A DNA stretch of 64,000 bases, from NCBI GenBank assembly GCA_002787815.1, contig PCUY01000031.1, positions 62,001 to 126,000 on the forward strand, read 5' to 3'. Under the pieces are notes generated by a model. That model was not told where the DNA came from, did no database searches, and worked only from the letters and a program-made list of their open reading frames with translations. The position numbers and the translations under genes are program-made. The stretch is from Bacteroidetes bacterium CG12_big_fil_rev_8_21_14_0_65_60_17. GTDB lineage: Bacteria; Bacteroidota; Rhodothermia; Rhodothermales; UBA10348. Numbering within the stretch: position 1 is the first letter of the stretch; the number at the start of each line of letters is the position of its first letter. Positions 30,351 through 43,083 of the stretch are shown one piece after another.

Positions 30351-31267
30351 TCCGGGTAGATACGAACGATGAAGTACCTGTCTATCGGCAGCTCGTCGAA
30401 TCTGTCCGATACGAGATAGCTACGGGTGCGTACGCCCCCGGCGAGTCGATGCCTGCTACACGCGCCCTTGCCCGTGACCTGGAAATCTCCTTTCATACGG
30501 TCCGCAAGGCATATGGTCTACTTGTCGACGAAGGAATACTCCGGGCAGAACCAGGGAAAGGATTCATTGTGGTCGGCTCGACCTCTCTCGGTAAATCGGA
30601 ACGCATGGAGGTAGGTGCCCGCATCGTATCGAGTGCATTGCAACGAATGACAAGCCTGGGGTTGAACGATTCCGAGATCGCCTATCTCATGGAGGAGCAG
30701 CGATCGCTGCTGGACCTGGAACAGCGCGGTCACGTGGTTGTCATTGGTGCTGCCTACCGCGAGTTGGCGGAAGTCGCCAGCGACGTTGCATCGCTCACGA
30801 GCAGCAATGCTGTCAGAATCATGGACCTGGACGCCATCGATGCCCGCGTGGAAGCGGATGTGATAATGGTACCCATTTCATCGCTGGGCGTCATGAAATC
30901 ACGCAATACGCAAGCGGAAGTCACCGGTTTTCAGCATACGTATTCGGAAGATGCACTCCTGGCGGTCTCATCCCTGATGGACCGTGAGACGCTCGGTCTC
31001 ATGACGAAATATCCGGACGCCATTGGACCTATTTCGCTCCAACTTCGGCATTTGACTGGATTCAAGGGCCAGATTCTTGCGAGTTCCGTGAGCGGACAGG
31101 ACATCCACATCGACACGATAGCAGCAGCATCGGACCTTGTAGTATACACCCGCGGTGTATCCAGGACGGTACGCCGGCTGGATCCCGGCGCCATCCGTGC
31201 CGTGTTTGAGTTGGGCATCCAGCTTACGCCCTCATCCGTCGAGCGCATCCGTAATCTTTTCAGATGA
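30347..31267 (+). CDS. GntR family (YtrA-like N-terminal wHTH) transcriptional regulator with uncharacterised C-terminal domain
   Basis: VPVYRQLVESVRYEIATGAYAPGESMPATRALARDLEISFHTVRKAYGLLVDEGILRAEPGKGFIV. Confidence 0.88.
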   Translation: MIRVDTNDEVPVYRQLVESVRYEIATGAYAPGESMPATRALARDLEISFHTVRKAYGLLVDEGILRAEPGKGFIVVGSTSLGKSERMEVGARIVSSALQRMTSLGLNDSEIAYLMEEQRSLLDLEQRGHVVVIGAAYRELAEVASDVASLTSSNAVRIMDLDAIDARVEADVIMVPISSLGVMKSRNTQAEVTGFQHTYSEDALLAVSSLMDRETLGLMTKYPDAIGPISLQLRHLTGFKGQILASSVSGQDIHIDTIAAASDLVVYTRGVSRTVRRLDPGAIRAVFELGIQLTPSSVERIRNLFR

Positions 31268-33535
31268 ATCCTCGCCTGGATATTTGACCCGGACGTGATA
31301 GATTCCAAGCAGGGCGTTGAGGAGGGTTTCCTTGATCACTTTGAGATCCTTGAAGGTCAGGTCGGTGTCGTCCAATTGTCCGTCTTCCCTTCGTGCTTCG
31401 ACCAGGCCATCGATCAGACTCTCAAGACGTTTGTGGTTCGGGTTCTCCAGCGATCTGCTGGCTGCCTCCACGGAATCGGCCAGCATCAGGATACCTGTTT
31501 CCTTTGAATTGGGAACGGGACCCGGATACCGGAAGTCCGACTCGGAGACATCGGCATCTTTCGACTGGGTCAAATCGAGTGCTCTCCTATAGAAGTACTC
31601 AATCCTCGTTGTCCCATGATGCATCGGAATAAATTGCAGCACTTCCTTCGGAAGGTTTTCGTCCCGGCCAAGATCCAGTCCTTCCTTGACGTGCGATGCA
31701 ATGATGAGTGCACTCATGCGAGGCTTCAGCGCATCATGCGGATTGCTGTCCGGGCGCTGGTTCTCCACAAAATATTCCGGCTTGACGATTTTGCCGATAT
31801 CGTGATACAGCGCTCCGACACGTGTCAATAACGCGTTCGCCCCCACGGCCGCAGCCGCAGCCTCTGCCAGATTGGCAACCTGCAGGACATGATTGAACGT
31901 ACCGGGCGCACGCATGCTCAGCTTTTTGAGAATTGGGCGGTTGGTGTCGGAAAGTTCGAGCAACGTCAAGTCCGTCGTAATATCGAACGTCCTTTCAAAG
32001 ACCCACAGCAACGGATAGGCGAGCAACAACAGAACAGAATTGATCAGAACGAATACGACCTCGTCCGAAAACCGCTCAATCGATGTACCCGCCAGAAGCA
32101 GGCCCGCTGTAAGCACGGTCAGATACCCGATGAAAACCAGTCCAGCACTCAGGAAGAACTGGCTTCGGTTCCGGATGTCACGCACACTGAATATCCCGAG
32201 CGTTCCTGCAAAAATTGTGGCAAATGTGAACCCGAAGTCGAATCCCAGCAGCAGCCCTCCCAGGAGAGCCAGGGTCAATGTTGCAAACAGGGCGGCCCGG
32301 GAATCGAACATTACCGTCAACAGGATGGAGACCACAGCTACGGGGACCAGATACATGTCCACCAGCGCCAGACGCAAAGCCACACCAAAGAGCAGGATAA
32401 CACTCATCAGCAGGAGGTTGATGAGTAACATGAGCTTGGCGTCCATGAAAATGGGACGCCTCAGCAGATACAGATACAGGTAGAAAATCAGGAACGTCCC
32501 CACGACAACCATGATCTGGCCGAGCAGGCGTTGCCACTGGATACTGGTTCCCGAACGTTCCATACGCTCCGCTTCCAGCGACGTCAGCTTCCGGTGGATT
32601 TCCTCCGTCACGAGATCTCCACGCCGCACGATGACTTCATTCTGCCGTACGATGTCTGCGCTTGGCACAATCAGGTTCTCCTGTTCCTGCCATCGTGTTT
32701 CCGAGGCACGTCTGTCATAAACCAGGTTGGGTTCCATCAGGAACGCATATAGTGACATGGCCGTGGACTGCATGACCGGATCGGCGACGTACAATGACTG
32801 AACACGGGACTGGACTTCACGCAGGGCCTCGTCACGCCCCCAGACCAACCGCACTTCCACATCCCTCTGCCTGCGCGTAAGATCCGTCCTGACGGTCACG
32901 TTCTCGGACAGAATGGAGTCTTTGGCTACACTGAGTATACCTGTCTTCTGTAGTTCGGCTATGATCCGGCTCATGTCCCTGATCATACGCTCTGTCTGCC
33001 CATCGGAGAGCAGAACATCCCACTCAGAGCTTCTTAGTCCGAGACGAAGCGAATCCACACTGGCTCGCCACGCCAGGGAGTCCCTGCGCCGTATGGAATC
33101 GCTCGCCGCACCAGGAATTTCCTTACGTCTCCGGTGCACGGGTGCCAGCCCCCGAAGCGCTTCAGTCAGGGCTTCTCTCTTCTCACGCAGCTTCCCGGAC
33201 GCATCTGTGACTTCCCGGAAGATGGGAGGCGTTTCCCGGCGCACGCGCTCCCTTTCCCGCCGAAGTTCATCGGGAGATTTTCTGATGGCGTATCGAAACG
33301 GTGCGTGCAGATTTTCCTGGCGCCATATGTCATCCACTTCGACGGTATACTGATAGACCTGGACCCGGGGGAACACGGCAATGGCACTGGCTACCACAAC
33401 AGCAACCATGCTCCACCTGAACCAGCGCTCCCGTCGCAACTTGACCGCCGATTGATTGTCCGTTCCCCGCTCAAGGTTTGAGCCAACGGGACGGACACGG
33501 GGTCTGAAAAAAGGCAGCTTATCCAGCAATGACAT
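31232..33535 (-). CDS. 7TM-HD (PgpH-type) HDIG phosphohydrolase, predicted cyclic-di-AMP phosphodiesterase
   Basis: 7TMR-HDED-like extracellular N-domain, 7 TM segments, then VGALYHDIGKIVKPEYFVENQ..IIASHVKEGLDLG..FIPMHHGTTRIEYFYRRA. Confidence 0.9.
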   Translation of the reverse strand: MSLLDKLPFFRPRVRPVGSNLERGTDNQSAVKLRRERWFRWSMVAVVVASAIAVFPRVQVYQYTVEVDDIWRQENLHAPFRYAIRKSPDELRRERERVRRETPPIFREVTDASGKLREKREALTEALRGLAPVHRRRKEIPGAASDSIRRRDSLAWRASVDSLRLGLRSSEWDVLLSDGQTERMIRDMSRIIAELQKTGILSVAKDSILSENVTVRTDLTRRQRDVEVRLVWGRDEALREVQSRVQSLYVADPVMQSTAMSLYAFLMEPNLVYDRRASETRWQEQENLIVPSADIVRQNEVIVRRGDLVTEEIHRKLTSLEAERMERSGTSIQWQRLLGQIMVVVGTFLIFYLYLYLLRRPIFMDAKLMLLINLLLMSVILLFGVALRLALVDMYLVPVAVVSILLTVMFDSRAALFATLTLALLGGLLLGFDFGFTFATIFAGTLGIFSVRDIRNRSQFFLSAGLVFIGYLTVLTAGLLLAGTSIERFSDEVVFVLINSVLLLLAYPLLWVFERTFDITTDLTLLELSDTNRPILKKLSMRAPGTFNHVLQVANLAEAAAAAVGANALLTRVGALYHDIGKIVKPEYFVENQRPDSNPHDALKPRMSALIIASHVKEGLDLGRDENLPKEVLQFIPMHHGTTRIEYFYRRALDLTQSKDADVSESDFRYPGPVPNSKETGILMLADSVEAASRSLENPNHKRLESLIDGLVEARREDGQLDDTDLTFKDLKVIKETLLNALLGIYHVRVKYPGEDSSEKITDALDG

Positions 33536-33570
33536 GATGTTTCAGTAAAGCGCAGTGGGTACGCGAACAA

Positions 33571-35040
33571 TCAGGAATGGCGCAGCGCCAAGGATGATCC
33601 TGTTGCAACCGCTACCAATGTACCAATTGCGGTATACCACGGCCACGCAACGGAAGGAGCCATCCATATGCCAGGTATTCCGAATATCAGTACGACCATG
33701 GTCAAAACGGAAACAACAAAAGCGGCAATGGCATCTGTCTCGTTGGCGCGGCTGTTCCACAGGCCCAGTGCAAAGCCCCCGAGCAGGGCACCGTATGTGA
33801 AGCTGGCAATCGACAATCCCAGTTCAACGACCGGGTTCTGCTGATCCTCGAACAACGTGGCAAAACCAACAAAAACCAGTGCCCATACCAATGTAAGCCT
33901 CCGGGAAATCCGCAGGCGCTCTGCATCGGAGAGGACTGAAAGACGTTTTCCGAACAAATCCAACACGGAGGATGAGGCCAGTGCATTCAGACTTGAAGAC
34001 AAGGTGCTCATGGCTGCAGCCAGAATACCGGCAATGAGGATCCCCGTAAGCCCAACCGGCAGTCCCTCGATGATGAAGCGGGGAAATATCTCATCGGCCC
34101 TCGTGAGCCCCATGGCCTCCGGAGAGGCCCCTCCGTAATATGCCCACAGCAATGACCCGACCCCCAGAAAGGCGATGAACTGAATCATCACCACCAGAGC
34201 ACTACCCAGCAACGCTTTGCGCGCATCGTTCAATGAACCACAGGCGAGCAGCCGTTGCACGATCAGTTGGTCGGTTCCATGCGATGCCATGCTGAAAACC
34301 GCCCCGCCGATAACTGAGGTGACAAACACGTACGGTTCGGAGAGTATCCTCCCTCCGTTCGTGGTCATGTCGAATACGTTGAGCTTGCCTGCTTCACCAA
34401 GCATGGCCGTTGCTGCCCGGAGATCAAGGCTGCTGCCAATGATTACCATCGTCACAGCCGCACCGAATACGTAGAGACCCATCTGTACCACATCCATCCA
34501 GACTACCGCCTTCAATCCACCAAAATATGTATAAAGGGCCGTCAGGACACCAATACCCAGAATGATCACAGGGTAACCGAAGTCAAATCCGAGCGAAGTG
34601 AAGATCATCTTTACGGGAATGGCCGTGGCGAAGAGCCGCACGCCGTCGGCCAGCAACCGTGTCACAAGAAACGTGGCAGAAGCGGTACTCTGAAGCCGGT
34701 GACCAAAGCGCTCGCCGAGGAATCGATATGCGGTGCCAACCTCACCGGAATAATATTTGGGCAGGAGAATCCACCCGACCAGCGAACGACCCAACAGGTA
34801 TCCGATCGTCAGTTGAAGGAAGGTCCAAGTACCGGCGTAGGCAACGGCCGGGATTCCGATTATGGTCAGTGTACTCGTTTCGGTCGCAACGATGGAGAAG
34901 CATATGGCCCACCACGGCAGCTCTCTGCTGCCCATGAAGTAGTCACTCGTCGAGTGTTGTTTTCCCGCAATCCTGATACCGAATATGACCACGCCCACAA
35001 GGTACAGAACGATGATGGCCAGGTCGATGGATGAAAGCAT
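33571..35040 (-). CDS. sodium:solute symporter family protein
   Basis: Multi-TM SSS family pattern: YFMGSRELPWWAICFSIVATETSTLTIIGIPAVAYAGTWTFLQL. Confidence 0.9.
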   Translation of the reverse strand: MLSSIDLAIIVLYLVGVVIFGIRIAGKQHSTSDYFMGSRELPWWAICFSIVATETSTLTIIGIPAVAYAGTWTFLQLTIGYLLGRSLVGWILLPKYYSGEVGTAYRFLGERFGHRLQSTASATFLVTRLLADGVRLFATAIPVKMIFTSLGFDFGYPVIILGIGVLTALYTYFGGLKAVVWMDVVQMGLYVFGAAVTMVIIGSSLDLRAATAMLGEAGKLNVFDMTTNGGRILSEPYVFVTSVIGGAVFSMASHGTDQLIVQRLLACGSLNDARKALLGSALVVMIQFIAFLGVGSLLWAYYGGASPEAMGLTRADEIFPRFIIEGLPVGLTGILIAGILAAAMSTLSSSLNALASSSVLDLFGKRLSVLSDAERLRISRRLTLVWALVFVGFATLFEDQQNPVVELGLSIASFTYGALLGGFALGLWNSRANETDAIAAFVVSVLTMVVLIFGIPGIWMAPSVAWPWYTAIGTLVAVATGSSLALRHS

Positions 35041-35049
35041 GGAGCACGT

Positions 35050-38176
<3,127 letters not shown>

Positions 38177-38275
38177 CGGAAAGTACGCGTTGCAGCAACA
38201 AGCTTCCAGTTCAAAAACAAGCAGCCGTGCGCGACGTTGAAGGTCCGATCATCTTCCAAACGGCAAATCACTATC

Positions 38276-39223
38276 ATGACCCGGACCTGCGTAACATTGT
38301 TACTGATCATGGGGATACTGGCTGCATGCCAGAATACACCAACGTCGGACCGAACTCCCTCTTCGACGTCAGTTTCGTCTTTGAATGACCACGCCGGACC
38401 CGCCGTACTCGTAGTAACAGCCCATCCGGATGACGAAGCCATGTTCGCTGCCACAATGTATCGGATAACGCACGCTCTTGACGGAGATGTCCATCTGGCT
38501 CTGGTCACCGACGGTGCCGGCGGGTATCGTTTTTCCACACTTGCCGAGCCCCTGTACGGAAAAGCATTGACCAACCAGGACATTGCCCGCCAGGAGTTAC
38601 CCGCCATCAGAAAGAAAGAGCTTGAGGCAGGAGGTCGCATTGTGGGTATTTCCAACTACTTCTATATAGATCAACCTGACGAGGGCAAGACCGAAAACGC
38701 TGACTCCGTATTGCAGCACGTCTGGGATGCCTCTCATGTTGCATCCCGCCTGGATGAGATCCTCGCGGGTCACAACTACGACTTTGTGTTCACGCATTTA
38801 CCTATCAAGCCCTTTCATGCCCATCACAAGGCGGCAACAATCCTGGCGCTTGAGGCAGTCAACAGAATGGATCCGTCAAATCGTCCCATTATTCTGGGTA
38901 GTTTTCCGACGGGTGGGATGGATGATGTCGTAGCCGGCTTCCAGGAGCTTGAAGGCTATCCGATTACGGCGGTACGCAAGGATGTCGGACCGTGGGCATT
39001 CGACCGCTCGACGCCCTTTGGAACGGACAATCGCCTTCACTACGGCATCATTGCCAACTGGTTGATTGCAGAACACAAGTCCCAGGGCACCATGCAGCTT
39101 TTCATGGCTGGACCCGCGCCTGGCACGGAGCGTTTCTGGTTGTATGCGCTCAACCCGGAAAGCGCCATAGAGCCTACAGCGTCGCTGATGCACTCTGTCA
39201 ACGCACCACCCCACCCCTTCTAG
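38276..39223 (+). CDS. PIG-L family deacetylase, predicted lipoprotein
   Basis: Start 38276; lipobox MTRTCVTLLLIMGILAACQN; catalytic VVTAHPDDEAMFAATMYRI. Confidence 0.88.
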   Translation: MTRTCVTLLLIMGILAACQNTPTSDRTPSSTSVSSLNDHAGPAVLVVTAHPDDEAMFAATMYRITHALDGDVHLALVTDGAGGYRFSTLAEPLYGKALTNQDIARQELPAIRKKELEAGGRIVGISNYFYIDQPDEGKTENADSVLQHVWDASHVASRLDEILAGHNYDFVFTHLPIKPFHAHHKAATILALEAVNRMDPSNRPIILGSFPTGGMDDVVAGFQELEGYPITAVRKDVGPWAFDRSTPFGTDNRLHYGIIANWLIAEHKSQGTMQLFMAGPAPGTERFWLYALNPESAIEPTASLMHSVNAPPHPF

Positions 39224-39227
39224 GGTG

Positions 39228-40349
39228 TCACGGTTTCATGGCTGACGCTGCGACCTGTCTGCCTTTCCACTGTGCCGTGCCCGTGAAATGGGCCTGCGCG
39301 GAGCTGACCTGTATCAAGCCTCCCAGCACGTACGAGACCGGGGCCATCAGGGTGACCCACCACGGTAGTCCAAGAAATCGATCCGTAACAAAACGGGTAC
39401 CCACCAGAACAACAGCAAGGCCTGGAGCCAGCACGGGTGCAACGACAACCAGCCACACATATATCGCAAAGACGGCGATGGCCCGAAACGGTGTACCGCC
39501 TGAAATAGCGTAGGCGTTTTTACGGTATCCGAGCCAGGCATCGTGAAGGTCGTCGTACATGTGTACGAGCACTTCCGTCTGGGCGTTGAGCATCACAGGT
39601 GTGTAGCCGGACCGGAACAGATATCGGCCAATGTGGATGTCCTCGAGTACCTCCCCTTTCACATGCAGGTGTGGTTCTGTTCGTCTGTAGGCTGCGCCGT
39701 CCATGAGCCAACACTGGCCATTCACCCCCGCCATGCTTGAGGTCGGCAGGGACTTTCCGAGCCACCACGGGATGGCTGACAGAATGACTCCTCCGATATG
39801 TGACCCCAGCAGCAACCCTCCACCCCTCAGACGTGTGACACCGGTGCCTAAGACGGCGCCCGAGTGACGGAACTTCGACACAAGGCGATGAAGTGCATAC
39901 CGGTCCACCAACTCCGTGTCGGCATCAAGAAACAGGTAGCATGCGCCCTCGGCACCTCGCGTCAATCGATACAGCGCGTATACCTTGCCCATCCAACCCG
40001 CAGGGGGACCCTCTCCCCGCTCTTTCCGCAGCCTTACATCGGCACACGCCGCGAGCACATCCCACGTCCGGTCTTCCGACGCATCATCGTGTACGTGCAC
40101 ACGGAATTTCCCTGCGTATTCCTGACCGAAGAGGGATTCGAGCAGTCGTTTGAGGTTGGCTTCTTCGTTCCGGGCAGGAATGAATACGTCGACGTCCGGC
40201 CAGGGCCCGCTCGCCGGACCTGCGTTCAGATCCGCGTTTGAGGAAACGCGGGACGATATCTGGAGCCACGACACGTTCACAACGGCATTCAGCAACATGG
40301 TTACCAGGAGGACGGCTGCAGATGTCGTTGCCCAGAGCGTCGCATCCAT
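39228..40349 (-). CDS. GT2 family glycosyltransferase (CruC/CrtQ-like, probable carotenoid glycosyltransferase)
   Basis: DVFIPARNEEANLKRLLESL..HVHDDASEDRT..FLDADTELVDR..GEVLEDIHIGRYLF plus C-terminal TM helices; last gene of the carotenoid operon. Confidence 0.78.
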   Translation of the reverse strand: MDATLWATTSAAVLLVTMLLNAVVNVSWLQISSRVSSNADLNAGPASGPWPDVDVFIPARNEEANLKRLLESLFGQEYAGKFRVHVHDDASEDRTWDVLAACADVRLRKERGEGPPAGWMGKVYALYRLTRGAEGACYLFLDADTELVDRYALHRLVSKFRHSGAVLGTGVTRLRGGGLLLGSHIGGVILSAIPWWLGKSLPTSSMAGVNGQCWLMDGAAYRRTEPHLHVKGEVLEDIHIGRYLFRSGYTPVMLNAQTEVLVHMYDDLHDAWLGYRKNAYAISGGTPFRAIAVFAIYVWLVVVAPVLAPGLAVVLVGTRFVTDRFLGLPWWVTLMAPVSYVLGGLIQVSSAQAHFTGTAQWKGRQVAASAMKP

Positions 40350-40957
40350 CAGACCGATGTCCCACTGACAGTCGGAAAGTAGAACGTGGCCACGGTTCCA
40401 TCCGGTTCCACGACGGTCTGGGTCCAGCGACCTTCGACAGGTTCGCGCATGGCACGCTCCACTTCACGCGCCAACAGCCTGAACCAGGGTGTGAAAGCGC
40501 CAGGTTGCGACGTCAACTCGCTCTGCACTGATGGAAAGTCCACCAACCGGGTCGCCGCTATCTCGCTTGGATCCGGGCGCAACGGGCCGGAAAACGTACC
40601 GGCATATACCTGGTCGTATTCATGTTCTATCAATCCGCCCTGTAGCTCGGAGCGGTATTTCATGTCGAACAGGTAGTTGACGTCGCATTCCAGCCCCAAC
40701 TCTTCCCGGACCCGGCGCTTGACGGCGAGATCAACGGACTCCCCGGGATGTGGATGCGAGCAGCACGCATTGGACCACAATCCCCCCGTGTGATACTTGT
40801 TCGAGGCGCGACGCTGGATGAGTTGCCTCCCCGACGAATCGAACAGGAAGACAGAGAAGGCCCTGTGCAACAGCCCTCTGGCGTGCACGTCGTCTTTGCT
40901 GGCCGTTCCTGCCTCCTGGTTTCGCTCATCAACAAGAATTACCTGGTTATTGTCCAT
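40349..40957 (-). CDS. idi: type 1 isopentenyl-diphosphate delta-isomerase
   Basis: LLHRAFSVFLFDSSGRQLIQRRASNKYHTGGLWSNACCSHPHPGE..REELGLE Nudix-like signature. Confidence 0.94.
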   Translation of the reverse strand: MDNNQVILVDERNQEAGTASKDDVHARGLLHRAFSVFLFDSSGRQLIQRRASNKYHTGGLWSNACCSHPHPGESVDLAVKRRVREELGLECDVNYLFDMKYRSELQGGLIEHEYDQVYAGTFSGPLRPDPSEIAATRLVDFPSVQSELTSQPGAFTPWFRLLAREVERAMREPVEGRWTQTVVEPDGTVATFYFPTVSGTSV

Positions 40958-42425
40958 TGCAGTCCTCCTGAATGCTTGAAAAGGTCGCTTCGGCCGACAG
41001 CATTACACCCGGTACGCCGGCCCCCGGGTGCGTGCCTGCACCCACGATATACAGACCCTCCACGTCTTCAGACCGGTTATGTGGTCGGAAAAATGCTGTC
41101 TGCGAGATACGGGGTTCGAGTGAGAACGCGTTTCCGGCGAAAGCATTGAGCTCCGTCCTGAAATCCTCGGGTGTAAACATCTCACAGACGTCCAGATTGT
41201 CACGCAGACCATCCATTCCCCATTTCTCAAGGAAGTCAAGGATCTTGTCCCGATATCCGGGTGCTTCCTCCGACCAGTCGATATCCGCCCGAAGGTTCGG
41301 CACCGGGACCAAAACGTACATGCTTTCACATCCATCGGGCGCCATGGACGGATCGGTCGCCGTCGGTACATGCAGATACATGCTGAAATCATCCGGGAGC
41401 GTCTCGTGACGAAAAATGTCATCAATGAGTCCTTTGTAGCGCTCCGCAAGAATCAACGTGTGGTGAGCGAGGCGGGGGTACCTCTTTCTTGTCCCCAGAT
41501 AAAGCAGGAAGCAGCTCATCGTGTATGAACTGCGGTCAATTTTTCTGTCCGTCCATTTCTTTCGATGCTCAGGTTCGATCAGGTGCCGATATGTCGTCGC
41601 CACATCCGCATTCGACACGACGGCATCCGCATCCTGCCACCCCGACGTAGTCTCAAGTCCCGTTACACGGCCATCCTCGACACCAATCCTGACGACCTCC
41701 TCTCCGGTTCTGATGGTACCGCCCAACTCCGTGAATACGCGTCCAAATGCCTCTACGAGCGCATACATGCCTCCTTTGGCAAACCATACGCCCTCTTCCT
41801 TCTCCAGGTACGGTATCATGGCGTAAATAGCCGGTGCCCGGAAGGGATGTCCACCTATGAACAGCGGATGAAAGCTGAACATGAAACGGTGTCGGAAGTC
41901 TCTGAAAAACCGCCGCGCAAACCACGCCACTGGTAGAAGAGCCCCCAGGCGCAGCGCCCGCGGTACGAACCGGGCCATGATGCCAGGGGCGTCGAATGGC
42001 TTGCTCCCCAGGCCCTCCTTGATGACAGCCTCGTAAATGGGCTTCGATGCCTCCATGAAGTGGTCGTATTGAGCGGCATCGGCAGCGTCAAATCCGGCCA
42101 TCTGAGCTTTCATCCGATCCCCGTCTCCCACGTAGTCGATATGCGTTCCATCGTGGAAGAAAATCCGGTAGAAAGGGTCGAGTGGCACGAGCTCCACATA
42201 ATCCTCAAGACGTCGTCCTGCGGCATCGAAAATCCGCCGGATAATGGACGGAGCGGTGACGAGGCTCGGTCCCATATCGAACGTATACCCGTCCTTTTTC
42301 AGTTGGTAGGCGCGACCACCCATACGCGGCCGTTTTTCAAATATGGTCACCTCGTGACCGGCAGCCTGCAGACGGACCGCCAAGGCAAGACCACCAAAAC
42401 CTGAACCTATGATGGCAATATTCAT
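40947..42425 (-). CDS. crtI: phytoene desaturase / carotenoid desaturase
   Basis: IAIIGSGFGGLALAVRLQAAGHEVTIFEKRPRMGGRAYQLKKDGYTFDMGPSLVTAPSII; C-terminal LYIVGAGTHPGAGVPGVMLSAEAT. Confidence 0.94.
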   Translation of the reverse strand: MNIAIIGSGFGGLALAVRLQAAGHEVTIFEKRPRMGGRAYQLKKDGYTFDMGPSLVTAPSIIRRIFDAAGRRLEDYVELVPLDPFYRIFFHDGTHIDYVGDGDRMKAQMAGFDAADAAQYDHFMEASKPIYEAVIKEGLGSKPFDAPGIMARFVPRALRLGALLPVAWFARRFFRDFRHRFMFSFHPLFIGGHPFRAPAIYAMIPYLEKEEGVWFAKGGMYALVEAFGRVFTELGGTIRTGEEVVRIGVEDGRVTGLETTSGWQDADAVVSNADVATTYRHLIEPEHRKKWTDRKIDRSSYTMSCFLLYLGTRKRYPRLAHHTLILAERYKGLIDDIFRHETLPDDFSMYLHVPTATDPSMAPDGCESMYVLVPVPNLRADIDWSEEAPGYRDKILDFLEKWGMDGLRDNLDVCEMFTPEDFRTELNAFAGNAFSLEPRISQTAFFRPHNRSEDVEGLYIVGAGTHPGAGVPGVMLSAEATFSSIQEDCNGQ

Positions 42426-42426
42426 G

Positions 42427-43083
42427 CTATGTCATGCTGAATTGGGTAATGGCCTGCTCTCCGTGCGTGTGCAGCAGATGCCTGATGGCCTTGACGCGCC
42501 CGGCAACCCGCTGCTCTGCCAGACCAACGATGTCATCGTCCGGGGAGAGCATTACCGGCTCGTCAATATCCATGAACAGGGAGGGCTTTGTACCATGCAG
42601 CATTTCTGTTGCCAGTCCGACGGCCGTCAGCTGCACACGATACGGGCTCCATGTCGCCAGGCGGGGCAGTTGCCCGAACCGGAGCGGCAGGGCATCGCCA
42701 GGCATGATACGCCCCTGTGGAAACATCAGAATGGCATCGCCAGCGACGAGATCTGTTGAAACGAAGCGTGCTATGCGGAAGAGCGTCTGTGGCCGATCCG
42801 GGACGAAACCGATCGCCCCGGCCCCGTTGAATATGCGGTATCGGTCAAGTTGTGCCTGCAACATCAGCGTATACAACCTGCCACCCTTCTGACCGGCGAA
42901 CCATGCGCGCCATATGGCAAACCCGTCGTATCTACCCGTATGATTGGCCACGATGAGATTCACGACGCCCCGATTTCCCGTGAAACATCCCCTCGTATGC
43001 ATGCCCGCCAGACGACGCCGCAGTTCCAGGCGGATAATAACGTCGAGCAGGCGCGCCCGGTGCGATTTCCAGTACCGGGTCAT
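42427..43083 (-). CDS. PlsC-like 1-acyl-glycerol-phosphate acyltransferase family protein (possible carotenoid glycoside acyltransferase)
   Basis: Start 43083 (MTRYWKSHRARLLDVIIRLEL). HX4D motif VANHTGRYDGFAIW and MFPQGRIMPGD. Confidence 0.8.
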   Translation of the reverse strand: MTRYWKSHRARLLDVIIRLELRRRLAGMHTRGCFTGNRGVVNLIVANHTGRYDGFAIWRAWFAGQKGGRLYTLMLQAQLDRYRIFNGAGAIGFVPDRPQTLFRIARFVSTDLVAGDAILMFPQGRIMPGDALPLRFGQLPRLATWSPYRVQLTAVGLATEMLHGTKPSLFMDIDEPVMLSPDDDIVGLAEQRVAGRVKAIRHLLHTHGEQAITQFSMT

